Shown here: piece by piece, positions 32,089-43,664 of the stretch
How the letters are laid out: every line of letters begins with the position of its first letter
How positions within the stretch are numbered: the first letter of the stretch is position 1
Source of the DNA: Alviniconcha marisindica
Lineage: Eukaryota > Mollusca > Gastropoda > Provannidae
Length of the DNA: 64,000 nt
Direction of reading: 5' to 3'
Assembly (NCBI GenBank): GCA_018857735.1
Contig: JABMCL010002001.1
Span: forward strand, 108,501 to 172,500
Notes under the pieces: model-generated
Told to the model about the DNA's origin: nothing
Databases searched by the model: none
What the model saw: only the letters and a program-made list of their open reading frames with translations
Position numbers and translations under genes: made by a program

Positions 32089-32394
32089 TCACAAATCAAG
32101 TTTTGCAGGTGGTTTCCGGATCCTTGTTGATCGTCGAACACCAGCCGTCTCTGATGGGTTGGGCTGTGGGTTTGGTACCAGAGTTGTGTCTGATGTTCTC
32201 CCCTGGCGGCTGGCGGCTGGACTGGATACTGGAGATGTAGTGGATCCCTCAGGGACAGGCACAGGTGACAATATCTCAGGGGAATCAGGATTCGGGGAGT
32301 GTGCGGGGTTACGCACCTCTGGAATCAGACTGGTGGGCCTACTGGGTGAGTTGGATGGGCCTTTGTCACCTGTGTGTCTGGCAGTGGGGCGCAT
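32089..32394 (-). CDS. Displaced C-terminal tail of the gypsy polyprotein
   Basis: Pro/Ser-rich, ending RRSTRIRKPPAKLDL, the usual basic end of Ty3/gypsy polyproteins. It is in a different frame from pol, so pol carries a frameshift in the overlap. Confidence 0.7.
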   Translation of the reverse strand: MRPTARHTGDKGPSNSPSRPTSLIPEVRNPAHSPNPDSPEILSPVPVPEGSTTSPVSSPAASRQGRTSDTTLVPNPQPNPSETAGVRRSTRIRKPPAKLDL

Positions 32395-35300
32395 GGAGGT
32401 GCCGCCACTAAGTGGTCAACATGTACATGGGTGATTCTGTTGTTGACGTTCACCATGTACGCCACTGGACCCAGGGCTTGAACTACAATACCTGGAACCC
32501 ATTTCTCGGATCCCCGGAACTGAAGAACAGCAACGTGATCTCCTGGCCGGAACGTCCGCATCTGCTTGGAGTTCTGGTCGTGCTGCTGCTTCTGCTGCAC
32601 CTGTTTCCGGCGAACAGCGGCCTCCTGGTCTGGCTTCAGCAACGTGAGACGTGTCCTCAGTTGTCGCTTCAAAAACAGCTCTGCAGGAGGCACTCCTGTT
32701 GTAGAGTGTGGCGTGGACCGGTAACTCAGAAGCAAGTTTGCAAGCTGATGATCAACACGAAGTCGTGAAGCAAGCTTGAGACCTTTCTTCAGAACTTGGA
32801 CCATTCTTTCAGCAGCTCCGTTGGTTGCAGGATGGTATGGAGCAGACCTGGTGTGTCTGACTCCATTCTGTCTCAGGAAGTCAACAAACTGGTCCGAGGT
32901 GAACTGAGGACCGTTGTCACTCACTATTTCTTCTGGAAAGCCATAGGAAGAGAAAAGGTGACGCAGAATGCTGATGGTCTTCTCTGTTGTTGTCTTTGTC
33001 GTGGCGAAGATCTCTGGCCACTTGGAGTGGGCGTCCACGGCCACGAAGAAATATTTCCCTTGATACTCGGCATAGTCGATATGCACTCTCTGCCAAGGTC
33101 GTGTTGGCCATGACCATGGCTGAAGTGGTGCCGTCGGTGGAGTGTTGCACACTCTTGTACAGTCGTGGCAAGTCTTCCCCTTCCCCTCAATGTCCGTGTC
33201 GATGTTGGGCCACCAGACATAGCTGCGAGCAAGGGCTTTCATTCTGTAGATGCCTGGATACTGTTCGTGTAGCTCCTCAAGCAATCTGTCGCGGAAAGCG
33301 GGAGGTACCACGACGCGTAGACCCCAGAGCAGGACTCCTCCTTCGACGCTCAGCTCAGTGCGTCTGTTGAAGTAGGGCTGCACGTCTCTATCACTGTGTT
33401 GGGCAGGCCATCCATTTAGTGTGTGAGACAGGACTTTGGACATGACAGGATCTTTTCTGGTTGCTTCTGCAATCTGTCGTGATGTAACTGGCAGGCTGTC
33501 AACACAGGTGATGCTGAAGATTGGCTCTTCACTGGCTGTGAAATCCTCTTCTTTCAAAGGCAACCTAGACAGCATATCTGCGTTCTTGTGTTCATCAGTA
33601 GACCTGAATTGCAGTTGGTACTGGTACGCCGCCAATATCAGCGCCCAACGTTGCATCCTTGCAGCAGCTAGTGTTGGAACTCCCTTCTTTGGTCCAAGAA
33701 TGGCGAGGAGTGGCTTGTGGTCTGTCACGAGCGTGAAGGGACGGGCGTACAAGAAGTCGTGGAATTTCTTGACACCAAAAACCAAAGCCAATGCCTCTTT
33801 CTCAATCTGTGCATAATTCCTTTCCGATTTGGACAGCGTCCTGGATGCATACGCGACTGGTCGATGCGTTCCATCCGGCATTTCATGACTGATGACAGCG
33901 CCCAAGCCCAAGGAGGATGCGTCGCACTCCAGCCGTATCGGCAGGTTGACGTCATAATGGGTCAGGACACTGGCAGATGTCAACAGCTGTTTGGTTCGCA
34001 GGAAAGCCGCTTGACATTTGTCCGTCCACAGCCATGGTGTCTTGTCCTTCAGTAGGTCATGGAGTGGGCTCAGTTCTGATGAGAGATTGGGCAAAAATCT
34101 CGCATAGTACTGCAGCATCCCTAGGTATGACCTAAGCTCACTGACGTTTGATGGAGCTGGAGCGTCAGTGATTGCTCTCACTTTTTCCGGCACAGGGTGT
34201 AGTCCGTCCTTGTCTAAAATGTGACCTAGGTACTCCACCCGGTCCTTCAGGAACTCGCACTTGGACTTCTGCAGTCTGAGGCCGTGCTCCTCTAGCCGCT
34301 GAAGTACTTGGTCCAGTCTGTCCAAGTGTTCTTCTACTGTTGCTCCTGTCAGCTCTATGTCGTCCATGAAGGCTACTACTCCTGGAATTCCTTGTAGGAT
34401 CTGCTCCATAGTCCGTTGGAATAGAGCTGGGGCCGATGAGATGCCAAAAGGAAGGCGGCGATAGCGATAGAGCCCTTTGTGAGTGGTGATTGTGAGCAAG
34501 TGCTGGAATTTCTCCTCCACCTCCATTTGGTGGTAGGCCTGTGTGAGGTCAAGTTTTGAGAACACTTTGCCTCCTGCAAGAGTGGCAAACAGATCGCTGG
34601 GCTTTGGAAGTGGATGCTGATCCACATCCAATACTTGATTCAGGGTGACTTTGTAGTCTCCACAGATCCTCACGCCTCCGGTTTTCTTGGGGACAACAAC
34701 AATAGGTGATCCCCACACACTTCCCCAGCACTCCCTCTTGCTCCAGCTTTTTTTTTTTTTTTCAAGCGACGCCTCCACTTTAGGGCGAAGTGCAAACGGA
34801 ACAGGCCGGGCTTTGACAAATTTGGGTGTCGCACCAGATTTCAAGTGCAGCTTTGCCTTGAACTTCTTCATGGTACCTAGACCCTTCTCAAAGACTGCCT
34901 CATGTTTGTCTAAGACCTGCTGTAGTGTTCTGCTTTTGATGTGGAACACCCCCTTCCAGTCAATCTTAATCTTGCTGAGCCAATCACGACCGATGATCGG
35001 CGGCTGGTCCGTGACATCAGCTACCAGGAGCTCCAGACGATGTCTCTCCCCTTGGTGCTGCACCGTGACCAGACAGGTACCCAGGAGTGGAAGCTTCTCG
35101 CCAGAGTACGTCGTGAGATTAACAGGTGTCTCTCTCAGTTTCTTCTTGGGAAAGCTCTGCTTCCAAATGTCCTTGCCAATGAGGCTTTTTCCTGAGCCGG
35201 TGTCAATTTCCATTCTTACAGGAACTTGGTCTATCACCATCGTTGTTGACCATGGCTCTTTGCTTGCCTTCACTGGAGTACTTGTGTGAAAGATGCCTAA

Positions 35301-35768
35301 AGTCTCTTCCTCGTCTTCCTCTTCCCCTGACGTTTGCGCGTCGAGGAACCTGACTTTGCTGCGGCACATTGACTTGAGATGACCCTTTTTGTGGCATCCG
35401 TGGCATTCGTACTGCTTGAACTTGCATGTCGCCGCGTGATGATTCTGGCCGCAGCGATAGCACTTGCAGGCGCCTGTGCTTGCGCCGCTCTGCTGCTGAC
35501 CTCGCCGACTGCCCCCATTGCGGACACCACCCCGCCCTCGCTTGCTGCGCGCTGGCCGTGGCTGCTGCGCCTGTCCACTGCTGGAGTGACCTAATGCATG
35601 CATGCCGCCCGCTGCGTCTTTGTCTGAAGTACCGCTTAATTCCCGCGAAATTGGCATATCAGGAGCTGTGTGAGAGTCGAGGTGGACGTCCTGGGCTGTC
35701 CGTCCTAACGAGCCTTCTGGTTTCCGTGGACGTAAAGAATTATTGAACCGTGCCTCGGCATTGGTCAC
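32325..35768 (-). CDS. pol: Ty3/gypsy NC-PR-RT-RNaseH-IN polyprotein
   Basis: Uninterrupted frame of about 1147 codons. Domains in order: two zinc knuckles (CYRCGQNHHAATC and CHGCHKKGHLKSMC); aspartic protease IDTGSG; reverse transcriptase with LDLTQAYHQM and FMDDIEL at the active site; RNase H with ECDASSLGLGA and TDHKPLLA; integrase with Asp in HIDYAEYQ, Asp in SDNGPQFTS and Glu in NGAAERM. The catalytic residues are all present. There is no proper ATG: the frame opens after a stop near 35780, so expression would need frameshifting from gag. The tail with RRSTRIRKPP is in another frame (32089-32394), showing a frameshift near 32330-32390. Residues around the A15 tract look locally frame-shifted and then restored. 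Confidence 0.95.
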   Translation of the reverse strand: MTNAEARFNNSLRPRKPEGSLGRTAQDVHLDSHTAPDMPISRELSGTSDKDAAGGMHALGHSSSGQAQQPRPARSKRGRGGVRNGGSRRGQQQSGASTGACKCYRCGQNHHAATCKFKQYECHGCHKKGHLKSMCRSKVRFLDAQTSGEEEDEEETLGIFHTSTPVKASKEPWSTTMVIDQVPVRMEIDTGSGKSLIGKDIWKQSFPKKKLRETPVNLTTYSGEKLPLLGTCLVTVQHQGERHRLELLVADVTDQPPIIGRDWLSKIKIDWKGVFHIKSRTLQQVLDKHEAVFEKGLGTMKKFKAKLHLKSGATPKFVKARPVPFALRPKVEASLEKKKKSWSKRECWGSVWGSPIVVVPKKTGGVRICGDYKVTLNQVLDVDQHPLPKPSDLFATLAGGKVFSKLDLTQAYHQMEVEEKFQHLLTITTHKGLYRYRRLPFGISSAPALFQRTMEQILQGIPGVVAFMDDIELTGATVEEHLDRLDQVLQRLEEHGLRLQKSKCEFLKDRVEYLGHILDKDGLHPVPEKVRAITDAPAPSNVSELRSYLGMLQYYARFLPNLSSELSPLHDLLKDKTPWLWTDKCQAAFLRTKQLLTSASVLTHYDVNLPIRLECDASSLGLGAVISHEMPDGTHRPVAYASRTLSKSERNYAQIEKEALALVFGVKKFHDFLYARPFTLVTDHKPLLAILGPKKGVPTLAAARMQRWALILAAYQYQLQFRSTDEHKNADMLSRLPLKEEDFTASEEPIFSITCVDSLPVTSRQIAEATRKDPVMSKVLSHTLNGWPAQHSDRDVQPYFNRRTELSVEGGVLLWGLRVVVPPAFRDRLLEELHEQYPGIYRMKALARSYVWWPNIDTDIEGKGKTCHDCTRVCNTPPTAPLQPWSWPTRPWQRVHIDYAEYQGKYFFVAVDAHSKWPEIFATTKTTTEKTISILRHLFSSYGFPEEIVSDNGPQFTSDQFVDFLRQNGVRHTRSAPYHPATNGAAERMVQVLKKGLKLASRLRVDHQLANLLLSYRSTPHSTTGVPPAELFLKRQLRTRLTLLKPDQEAAVRRKQVQQKQQHDQNSKQMRTFRPGDHVAVLQFRGSEKWVPGIVVQALGPVAYMVNVNNRITHVHVDHLVAAPPCAPLPDTQVTKAHPTHPVGPPV

Positions 35769-35812
35769 AACTTGTCCCTAATATGTCAACTGAGATCTGA
35801 GGACATAAAGCA

Positions 35813-36346
35813 TCACTTCATCATCATCAGCGAAATTGATTCGCGCGCGAGAGCGATCTCTACCGCCTTGGCGAAAGTCAATTGCTTCGCTTCTCTCAGC
35901 TTTCTCTGTGTTTCTCTGTCTCCTATTCCAATAGCAAAAATGTTACGCAACGCCTGGTCAGTCAAGAAAAGCGTCAAATTCACATTCTGCTGCGCTAAAA
36001 GTTTCAGCTCCGCTGCGAAGTCTGTCAGTGACACTTTCTGTGTCTTTCTGCTTTCTTGTATAAAAAACCTCGCTCTGCGTGAAATAACCGAGTCTGTTTG
36101 GGGTTTTACATGCCGCTTCAGTGTTTGGTACAGTTCATCTATGGTTTTGTCTGAAGGCAAAGTTGGTGCAATAAGTGACTTCAAAAGTTTGTACGTTTTG
36201 GGACCAGCTACACGGCTGAGGAAGATGTCCACTGTTGCACTGTCACGCACATCGTTAGCTCTGTAGAAGGCATGCAACCTCTCAAAATAGGAATCAATGT
36301 CAGCAGATGAACAGTCGAACTCTTCTAATCTTCCAAAGTGAGACAT
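35813..36346 (-). CDS. gag: Ty3/gypsy gag (capsid-like) protein
   Basis: About 177 residues from ATG 36344-36346 (MSHFGRLEEFD). It contains WF-poor but typical gag features: YFERLHAFYRANDV, then KTYKLLKSL, then FRQ-like helices. The frame stops at 35813, about 35 bases before the pol frame opens, and the zinc knuckles lie in the pol frame. The open frame extends upstream to 36433 without a better start. Confidence 0.85.
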   Translation of the reverse strand: MSHFGRLEEFDCSSADIDSYFERLHAFYRANDVRDSATVDIFLSRVAGPKTYKLLKSLIAPTLPSDKTIDELYQTLKRHVKPQTDSVISRRARFFIQESRKTQKVSLTDFAAELKLLAQQNVNLTLFLTDQALRNIFAIGIGDRETQRKLREAKQLTFAKAVEIALARESISLMMMK

Positions 36347-36589
36347 GATGCAACAAGCAATAGTGCAGACGATAATAAAAATGGTTTGATCTGACCTGCG
36401 TTTGGTGATGTTGACATACAGTAGAAAACACACTGTCCTTGATCAATGCAAGCACACATCCAGCAACAGTCCAACACAGTAGATCTGCACTGAGTCTTGC
36501 AGGCTGGGTTCTCCTGTTGCCGAAACTAGGGAGCGAATGCACCAAGTTCACTCTGCTCACAAGTCTTTGACACAGGAATCGCACATCTC

Positions 36590-37270
36590 GTAATGGGTGT
36601 TCAGTCTGCCGAGGTGGAAGTCGGTGGAAACAACTGGCCATCCATTGATGACTTCTACTCCGCAAATATGATCAGTAAGTGCCTGTCGAGCGACATCTCT
36701 GCCCAGAATGCGGAAGAATCATATGTGCAGAAAAGGAACCTGGTCCGCGGCCACAGGAAGCAGCATCACAAACTGGATGATCAGTGGACCTCGTTTCCCT
36801 TGTTCACAGTGTGATAAGAAATTTACCATGTCTGATGACTTTATATAAACAGTGTTCATCTGAAGATAAAACCCTTTAAGTGTGAGACGTGCAAAAGATT
36901 ATTTGCATACAAGAGAAGCCTTGAGCCAGGGAGGTATTCATGCACGGTAAACGCCCAAGACGTATGCGGTCATTGCGGGAACTGAAGTTTTCGGAAGAGT
37001 AACTCGAGTCTTGAAGACCATGCACGCACGCATGACAGCAGTCTTCCTTGCCCCTGCAACAAGTGCCTCGTACGTTTCAGATACAGGAATCAGCCTGAGG
37101 CGTCATAGCAAGAAACGCCTTTCTTAGTTACTTCACTGCCACAAGATGTTCGTTTCAAGTTAGTTCAGTCCGAACAGTCGTATGTCAAGCCTCGATGTGA
37201 TAACCGCAACAGATCCCTTTGCAGTAGCTGTAACAAAGTAGCACTAGAAGCTATGTGAAAAAGCACAAAT
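36590..37270 (+). pseudogene. Decayed C2H2 zinc-finger gene
   Basis: Several finger remnants follow each other in shifting frames: LCPECGR with RNLVRGHRKQHH (about 36690-36775), RFPCSQCDKKFTMSDD (about 36788-36835), KPFKCETCKRLFAYKRSLE (about 36868-36925), CGHCGN-stop-SFRKSNSSLEDHARTH (about 36967-37035), CPCNKCLVRFRYRN and CDNRNRSLCSSCNK. KPFKCETC is the standard inter-finger linker plus first cysteines. Stops and frameshifts interrupt every finger or two, so it is a pseudogene. It abuts the 5' end of the gypsy element. Confidence 0.75.
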
Positions 37271-37336
37271 CATGTTATAATTTGGTTTGGTGGTTGGGAT
37301 AAAGACATGTAGTGACACATACCACACTAACACACA

Positions 37337-37400
37337 ACACACGCATGCACACACACACACACACACACCCACACACACAGTAAGACACACCACACACACA
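37337..37400. repeat. (CA)n-rich simple repeat
   Basis: Imperfect CA run. 37401-38427 is AT-rich and holds nothing else I can name. Confidence 0.9.
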
Positions 37401-38427
37401 AAAAGTGAGTGAAAAAAAGTTTCACTATTTGGAGTGGAAAAAATCGGAAATTATACTTAGAGTCAACAATTTATTTTTAATTTATTTTTTCAAAAGGGGA
37501 TTTTACCGTACACTATCAATAATTCAATAGGACTGCTGACATGTCTGGTTTACCAAAACTGCTTGTTCACGGTGGGCACAAACAATAAACATCACTATTT
37601 GAGAACCCACTGAACCATTTGGGAACACATCCGGTACCCGGGAAAATGTCGTCGGTGAGTCAAACGAAACTAGGTCTACTCTTTTTTTTGTAAACAAATA
37701 CATGTGTTGAATACGTATAAAATTGAAATTAATACACAGCTTCATATCAGTAGACATCAGCGGTTTTACATTTGTATTGCTTCATTTGGCTTGCACAAAC
37801 TTTACCACTTGATGTTGAATTTTAAAAATAAACGAAGTCCTTGGGCTTATAAAAAATTGTAATTGTTTTTGTTTCAAAAGCTTCTGTCAGTTGCTTTTTT
37901 CCAGAGCAACGTCTAAAACGAGACACTCTGTGGGCTTTCTGTCAGTTAGCTTTCCATTGTGATAAGGCCGTGTTGTTCAAGAATACTTTTGGTAGATGAT
38001 TTTTTTCACTCAAATATTAATAAAGTAATCGTCATGTTGAAACAAACTGATGTGTTCTACAATTCTATTTCTAGCGTGTAATTATATAACGTAATTGGGT
38101 AAACCCGCAGTTTAGGTCCAGGGCGTGAAACTTAATTTTTCCATAGCCTTTTGGATTGCTGTGTTTTCATGTTCACCTCTGAATAATTGAAACAGGGTTA
38201 ACCGTTCATTTCCGGCATTTTACTGGTTTAAGATCAGCATAATATATGAACTATTATAGTTTTTAAATTTAATACCAGAAAACAATCAGCAATTGATCTG
38301 ATGTACTGGCTGTTATTTTGTTTGACCTGTTCAGATTTTTTAAACCAAACAAGGAGACTGCATTTGGCGTGTTGTGTGTGTGTGTGTTTTGTCTGTGTTT
38401 ATGTGTGGGCTGTTAGTATAGACAGCC

Positions 38428-38749
38428 ATGCATCAGACCGGTTACAATGAATGTATGACCAGTTTCCGTGAACCACTTTTGCCACCTTATAGATGTAAAA
38501 CTGGTTTGAAAAATCATCAGATGACAGAAGTTCAGCCTGAGGCAGTGGAGGATGATGTACCAGCCCCACCTTTGAAGAAGCGGGCCACAAAGCGAGGCCT
38601 CTGCAGAATGGTGAACGCTGCCCCAGCCGATGAGCCTGCTACAGAATCACACAATGTCTACTCCAGCTGTGTTGCACAGTCTTTCTCTAACTTCCACCGC
38701 AAGCCACTGTTCTCCAAACAGTGCAACAGGAATACAAAAATTCCTTCTG
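38428..38749 (+). CDS. NFATC2IP: NFATC2IP-like exon 1
   Basis: MHQTGYNECMTSFREPLLPP through RNTKIPS plus one base; donor GTTAGT. Low-complexity, basic and acidic patches. The start is uncertain: a possible acceptor (CTGTTAG) lies just upstream. Confidence 0.75.
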
Positions 38750-41469
38750 GTTAGTTACTGCCTATGTTACTGCTTTTTGTTTCATGCTTTTCTTTCTGTG
38801 AAGTTTTTAGGAATATTGCTCATACGTATCCATTCCATGGCTTAAACCTATGTTAAACTTAAAGCTGAAGTTTGGGAAGTGAGCAGAATGTGCTGGACAG
38901 GTGAGTCAGTGGCGCAGAGCAAAAGCAGTTCCTCCTGAAACTAGTGAAAGCTAAAGTTAAGCACAGTCGAGCATGGTCACCAAATGGGTGGATGACTGTT
39001 ACGTGCTAGGCTTTGGGGGCCCTGAGGTTTCTATATGTACTCTACAAGTCATTTAAAACAAAAACAGAAAAAGTCCATTTTTTTTCTTCTTCTGATGTTA
39101 TACTTGATTTATGAAAATGTATTACAAAATCAAATAAATGATATTTGACTTAATAAAGCTGTTTAGTGTAAACAGTGTGTTCGGGTAAACAGTTTTGGAG
39201 AACACCCCATTTTATATATTGATAGATCTATTAAAAAATACATTGAAACCATGAATTTTAATTATAGTTTACAATCATCTATGATCAGATCTTCCAGAGC
39301 CACCACGTCCTAAAAGAGAAGTTCAGGTGGTTGCCTCCATAGCACCAGAACCACCATCAACAAGTACTGTAACTGTCATCGGTGATGAAATAGATGATGA
39401 GGATGAAATCGAAAACAGGTACCCCTTGTCAAACTTAATAGTAATAAATCTAAAACAGAACGAGGCCTAGAGTGCTCATGTAGAATCAACAAACAAGGGA
39501 GTTAATTAGTGCTCAAAATACGTGACAGAAGTACTACAACAACAAAGACCTGAGTCACCTATGGTAACTCTCACCGGGCGTGCGTGTAAATATAAGGTAC
39601 ATAAACTCCACCAGAGATACATCCTGAAGGTGGAGTTTATGTACCTTGTATTTATATGCATGCCAGGTGAGAGTTACTAGTAACTAGAGGCGACGTAGGT
39701 CTTTGTTGTTGTACTTGTGTTATGTATTTTGAGCGTTAATAAGCTCCCTTGTTTGTTGAAACTTTATGGTAGATGTACCATGTAAATATGCTGACTGCTT
39801 ATAATTATTAGGTCATGCACTCCAGACTCCTTGCCTGTCTTTTCATCGCTGAGACAGTTCTTTACATTTTTGTGCCAGTCTCAGCTTTCTGCCATCATCA
39901 AATTTATGGCGCTGATGAAAAATAGAGTGTTTTTTTGTTGGGTTTTTGAGACAGTGATGTTGTCACCAACTAGCAGAGATGAAAGGACAGGAAAGTAGTA
40001 GCTGGTGGAGTGTAATTGGGCCATTTCAGTATTTGGTAGACTTTTTGTGGGCCTTGATTGAGAATGTTCCTGAGTGTGAAGTTGGGCAACTTTAGCAGCT
40101 TGATACTGAATGCTAGTGGAATTTCTACAGATTCTTGCAGAGCCATTTTCCTGCTGCCAGGTCATCTTTTTAACAGGCATGGCCTGTAATGCACTGGATC
40201 AGTGATTGCTTAAAGCTGGAATGAATGTTAGTCCATCTTATATTTCTGTATCACTGATGTTTTTGCGTCCAAACTAGAAGTTTTGATCTATTATTACTTT
40301 TAACCAGACCCAGTGCTGACAAAGTGGGCATACATTATATTAGTATACTGACAATAACAGTGAATGATAGTTTTTTTTTCTTCACCAGACAAGGTGATCA
40401 AAAAAATTAGATATATTTTGGGGGGGAAGACAAAACACTCCGTCTACCACCCTGAAACTAAGGATGCCACCAACTGGGATTTGAACCCCATATCATTTTA
40501 TACACTTTTGCACCCTTTTCTCTCACTTTGTTTGCAGCATACTGTCCTCAGATGACGTCAGCATTGTCAGGTCACCATCGCCGCCTGTGCCTCCGCCCCC
40601 ACCAGTTCCAGCACGAACAAGACCCAAACGAGTCAGCAAGGGGATACGGAATGCCCTGAAGTAAGGCTTTGTTTCCTTGTTGCCTGGTCCTCCTGCCTGC
40701 ACTGCTAGCCAGCTGCTCTTCTTCTCCACTGTTCGAAGCTAGCCAATCATTCAGAGTACTTGCTTGAACTGTGCAAGGAAGGAAAAATTAAACTGGGGAG
40801 ATGCCCTATGCCGACACCTTTTTTGGTACAAAAAAATAGAAAGTATTACGCTGTAGCTTGTGTTGAGTAAAACAACCAGTTCTGAAAGTACAGATGATGA
40901 AAGGCATCTCTGTAACAAAGCTTAGCCAGAGAGAACCCTTTGCGCCTGTAACAGGCATGTGTATATTATATATATGTGCATGCAAAAAGAGCACATACGC
41001 ACGTTAAAGATCCTGTAGTCCATGTCAGAGTTCAGTGGATTATGGAAACGCCAAAATAACCCAGCATTCTCTAAAAGTGTCAGAGTCGTCATGATGCTGA
41101 AGTGTGACACTATACAAAAAAAGAAAAAGAACACCGTAGTCAGAGAGAACCCATTGTGCATACATGTAACAAACCTTAGCTAGAGTGAAGTAAAACAAAC
41201 AATGACCCCTGTTTTGCTGTGACATCAGGACACTTGACTCCATGAAAGATGAACTGCGAAAAGGCTTGCTGACTTCACCGCCAACACCCTCTGTGGTTGA
41301 TGACAGCCCTCAGTGCAACGACACACAAGTGGTGCGTGTTCGACACATGGATGACATCCACAGATTCTCCATGACAAAGGTGACTTGTCTGGATGTCGCA
41401 TCTGCTGAGCAGAAGCAGGAAAGAAAGAGTTGAGAAATATGTTCAGAGCATGTTGTTAACTTCTGCAAG

Positions 41470-41537
<68 letters not shown>

Positions 41538-43615
41538 TTAACCTGTGGCCCAGATATGATAAAAATCTCATTATTCATCATTTGTTTGGTCATCAGAGAT
41601 TTAAAAAAAAAAAAAGTTTCTTCATTGTGCTTATTTGAAAGAAATAGAGCAGACTGCACCATGGGGTATCAGATGGCCATATTACAATCATTGTTGACCT
41701 TTGAAACCATTTTTTGTCGTTTTGTTGATTTGTATTGGATTTGCACAGCAAAAAGATGTGGGCAGAGCCAGAGAGGATGAGCAGAAAATAGGTTTTGTTG
41801 TTGTTGTGAGACGTTTATATATATCTAAAATATCACATTACCTAGACCTGTATCTAAAATATCCCATTACCTAGACCCGTATCTAAAATATTACATTACC
41901 TAGACCTGTATCAGGATGTGGGACTGTAAATAGTGCTTTTATTTTCTGTGCTAGACCGACATGTTCTACAGCCTACAACAGCAGATGGCCAACATGCTGC
42001 ATGTGGATGTGGGCCAGATTGGACTCTTCCTCAATGACCGTCACTTGGCTGCCTCTGACACACCGCAGTCCACTCGGCTTCATCTGGCCGACATCATTGG
42101 TGTGTAGCATCTGCAGTGTCAGCCTTGGAGTTTTACAGAGTGTTTTCAAGACTTTAGTGGTGGTCCTGTTTGAGTTTTTAAGGGTGTTTTCAAGACTTTA
42201 TGGGTGGTCCTGTTGAGTTTTTCAGGGTGTTTTCAAGACTTTAAGGGTGGTCCTGTTGAGTGTCTGCGAGACATTAGGGGTGGTCTGTCATCAGTTCCAC
42301 TGTATAAAACATGCATAGACCTCTGAGGAAAGACCATGACCCCTTTTTGACTGCATACTTTAAAATTCTTATAATATCTTTTGTCTTATGCTTGTGAACT
42401 GCTCCTCTTATAGTTCCATAGACAACCCTCTTTTAAAATTAAAAATTAAAAATCTGGTATTGATAAATCAGACAGAATGGTTGACAATAGTCAATACCAA
42501 CATGTCTTAGCCGTATACATATTTTTTTATTTTTTTAGCAAGGGCAATATTGAAGGGACTAACTCTTCAAAAATTTGCATTTGAGTATTGTGTATACGTG
42601 TTTTCCGTTTGTGCATGGATTATTTTTGCAGATTTGACTTGAGCAAGGTTTTATACACCCAGAGTTTGAAATGTGCATTTGCTTATCACAGAGTTTGATT
42701 GTCCTGAGGTGACCCTGTGCAGTCCACAGGACATTAAAATCCAATTACTGACGAACCAACCACCCTCTTTTTGAGACCCTCTGTTCTTGATTTCAGCGAT
42801 GGGCTTTCATTAGGGGTTCGACTGTACTGTCCCAAAGCATTAGCATCGTGAAGAGTGCTCTGGGCAGCATGTTGTGTGCGTGTTGGTCTGCAGTGTGCCA
42901 TAGCGTTATGCTGGGCTTTATGTCGACTTTACAGCTGCCTCTGTTGCTTGTGGAATGTGTGTGTCTAATATCACCTCGATGTGACCAGACATAAAATAAA
43001 ACATTGATTAATTGAAAACATTGAATGGGAGGAAAGCGTGAAGCAGTAGTTTGGGGCTTCTGTGCGCAAAGTGTGGAACTAGACTGTAATGTGAAAGAAA
43101 CTGTAAAGCGCCGACACCTAATGCGAGCCTGAAGCACACAAAGGCGATAAGGTCGACAAAAAAAGTAAGAAGGTTGGCTGAAAGTGAACAGAATTAAGAG
43201 AACACTGAAACCCTACTTAATTATATAAGCAAATACACAGCAAGTGTGATTCAGTGGTTGGTGTCCCAAAAGATCGCCTCCTTCTAGAGATCTTGCAAGT
43301 TTGTGATCCATTGAAACTGCTTATTTCCCTTGTGTGTGAAGACGGGCACTGTGCAGATAAGAAATCCACTTTATTATTATTATCATTATTGTTGTATTGG
43401 GCAAATGTCTGGGTGTGCACGGACAAAGGACTGCTTTTGCTCTTGTTCGCAAGATCTGCATTGATTTTCAGTGTGCCACGTGTTAGTACCTGGGGAAAGG
43501 GGCAGCGGAGATGCGGATGTGGCCGATGCCGACTCTGTTCGTGTCTTGATGCAGTGCCCCAACAATCGGCAAAACTTGCACCTAGTGGTCAAAAAGGTAC
43601 GTATGGTGCTGTGCT

Positions 43616-43664
<49 letters not shown>

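Larger units (their letters stand above)
31625..36433 (-). mobile_element. Ty3/gypsy LTR retrotransposon, 5' LTR not found
   Basis: Order on the minus strand: gag (capsid-like), nucleocapsid zinc knuckles, protease, RT, RNase H, integrase, basic tail, polypurine tract, 3' LTR. RT-RNaseH-IN order defines Ty3/gypsy. No matching LTR is visible to the right of gag, so the element is 5' truncated or rearranged. Frame breaks: between gag and pol, and near the C-terminus of pol. An RT-proximal A15 tract (34748-34762) lies in a locally odd stretch of the protein. Confidence 0.93.

Noticed and set aside
34687..35289. 200-codon plus-strand open frame opposite the gypsy pol
   Set aside because: Antisense shadow of a long coding frame; no protein features of its own.
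36433..36600. 5' LTR of the gypsy element
   Set aside because: No sequence matching the 298-bp LTR termini (TGTAATGT / ACATAACA) or its body, and no clear primer-binding site was found here.
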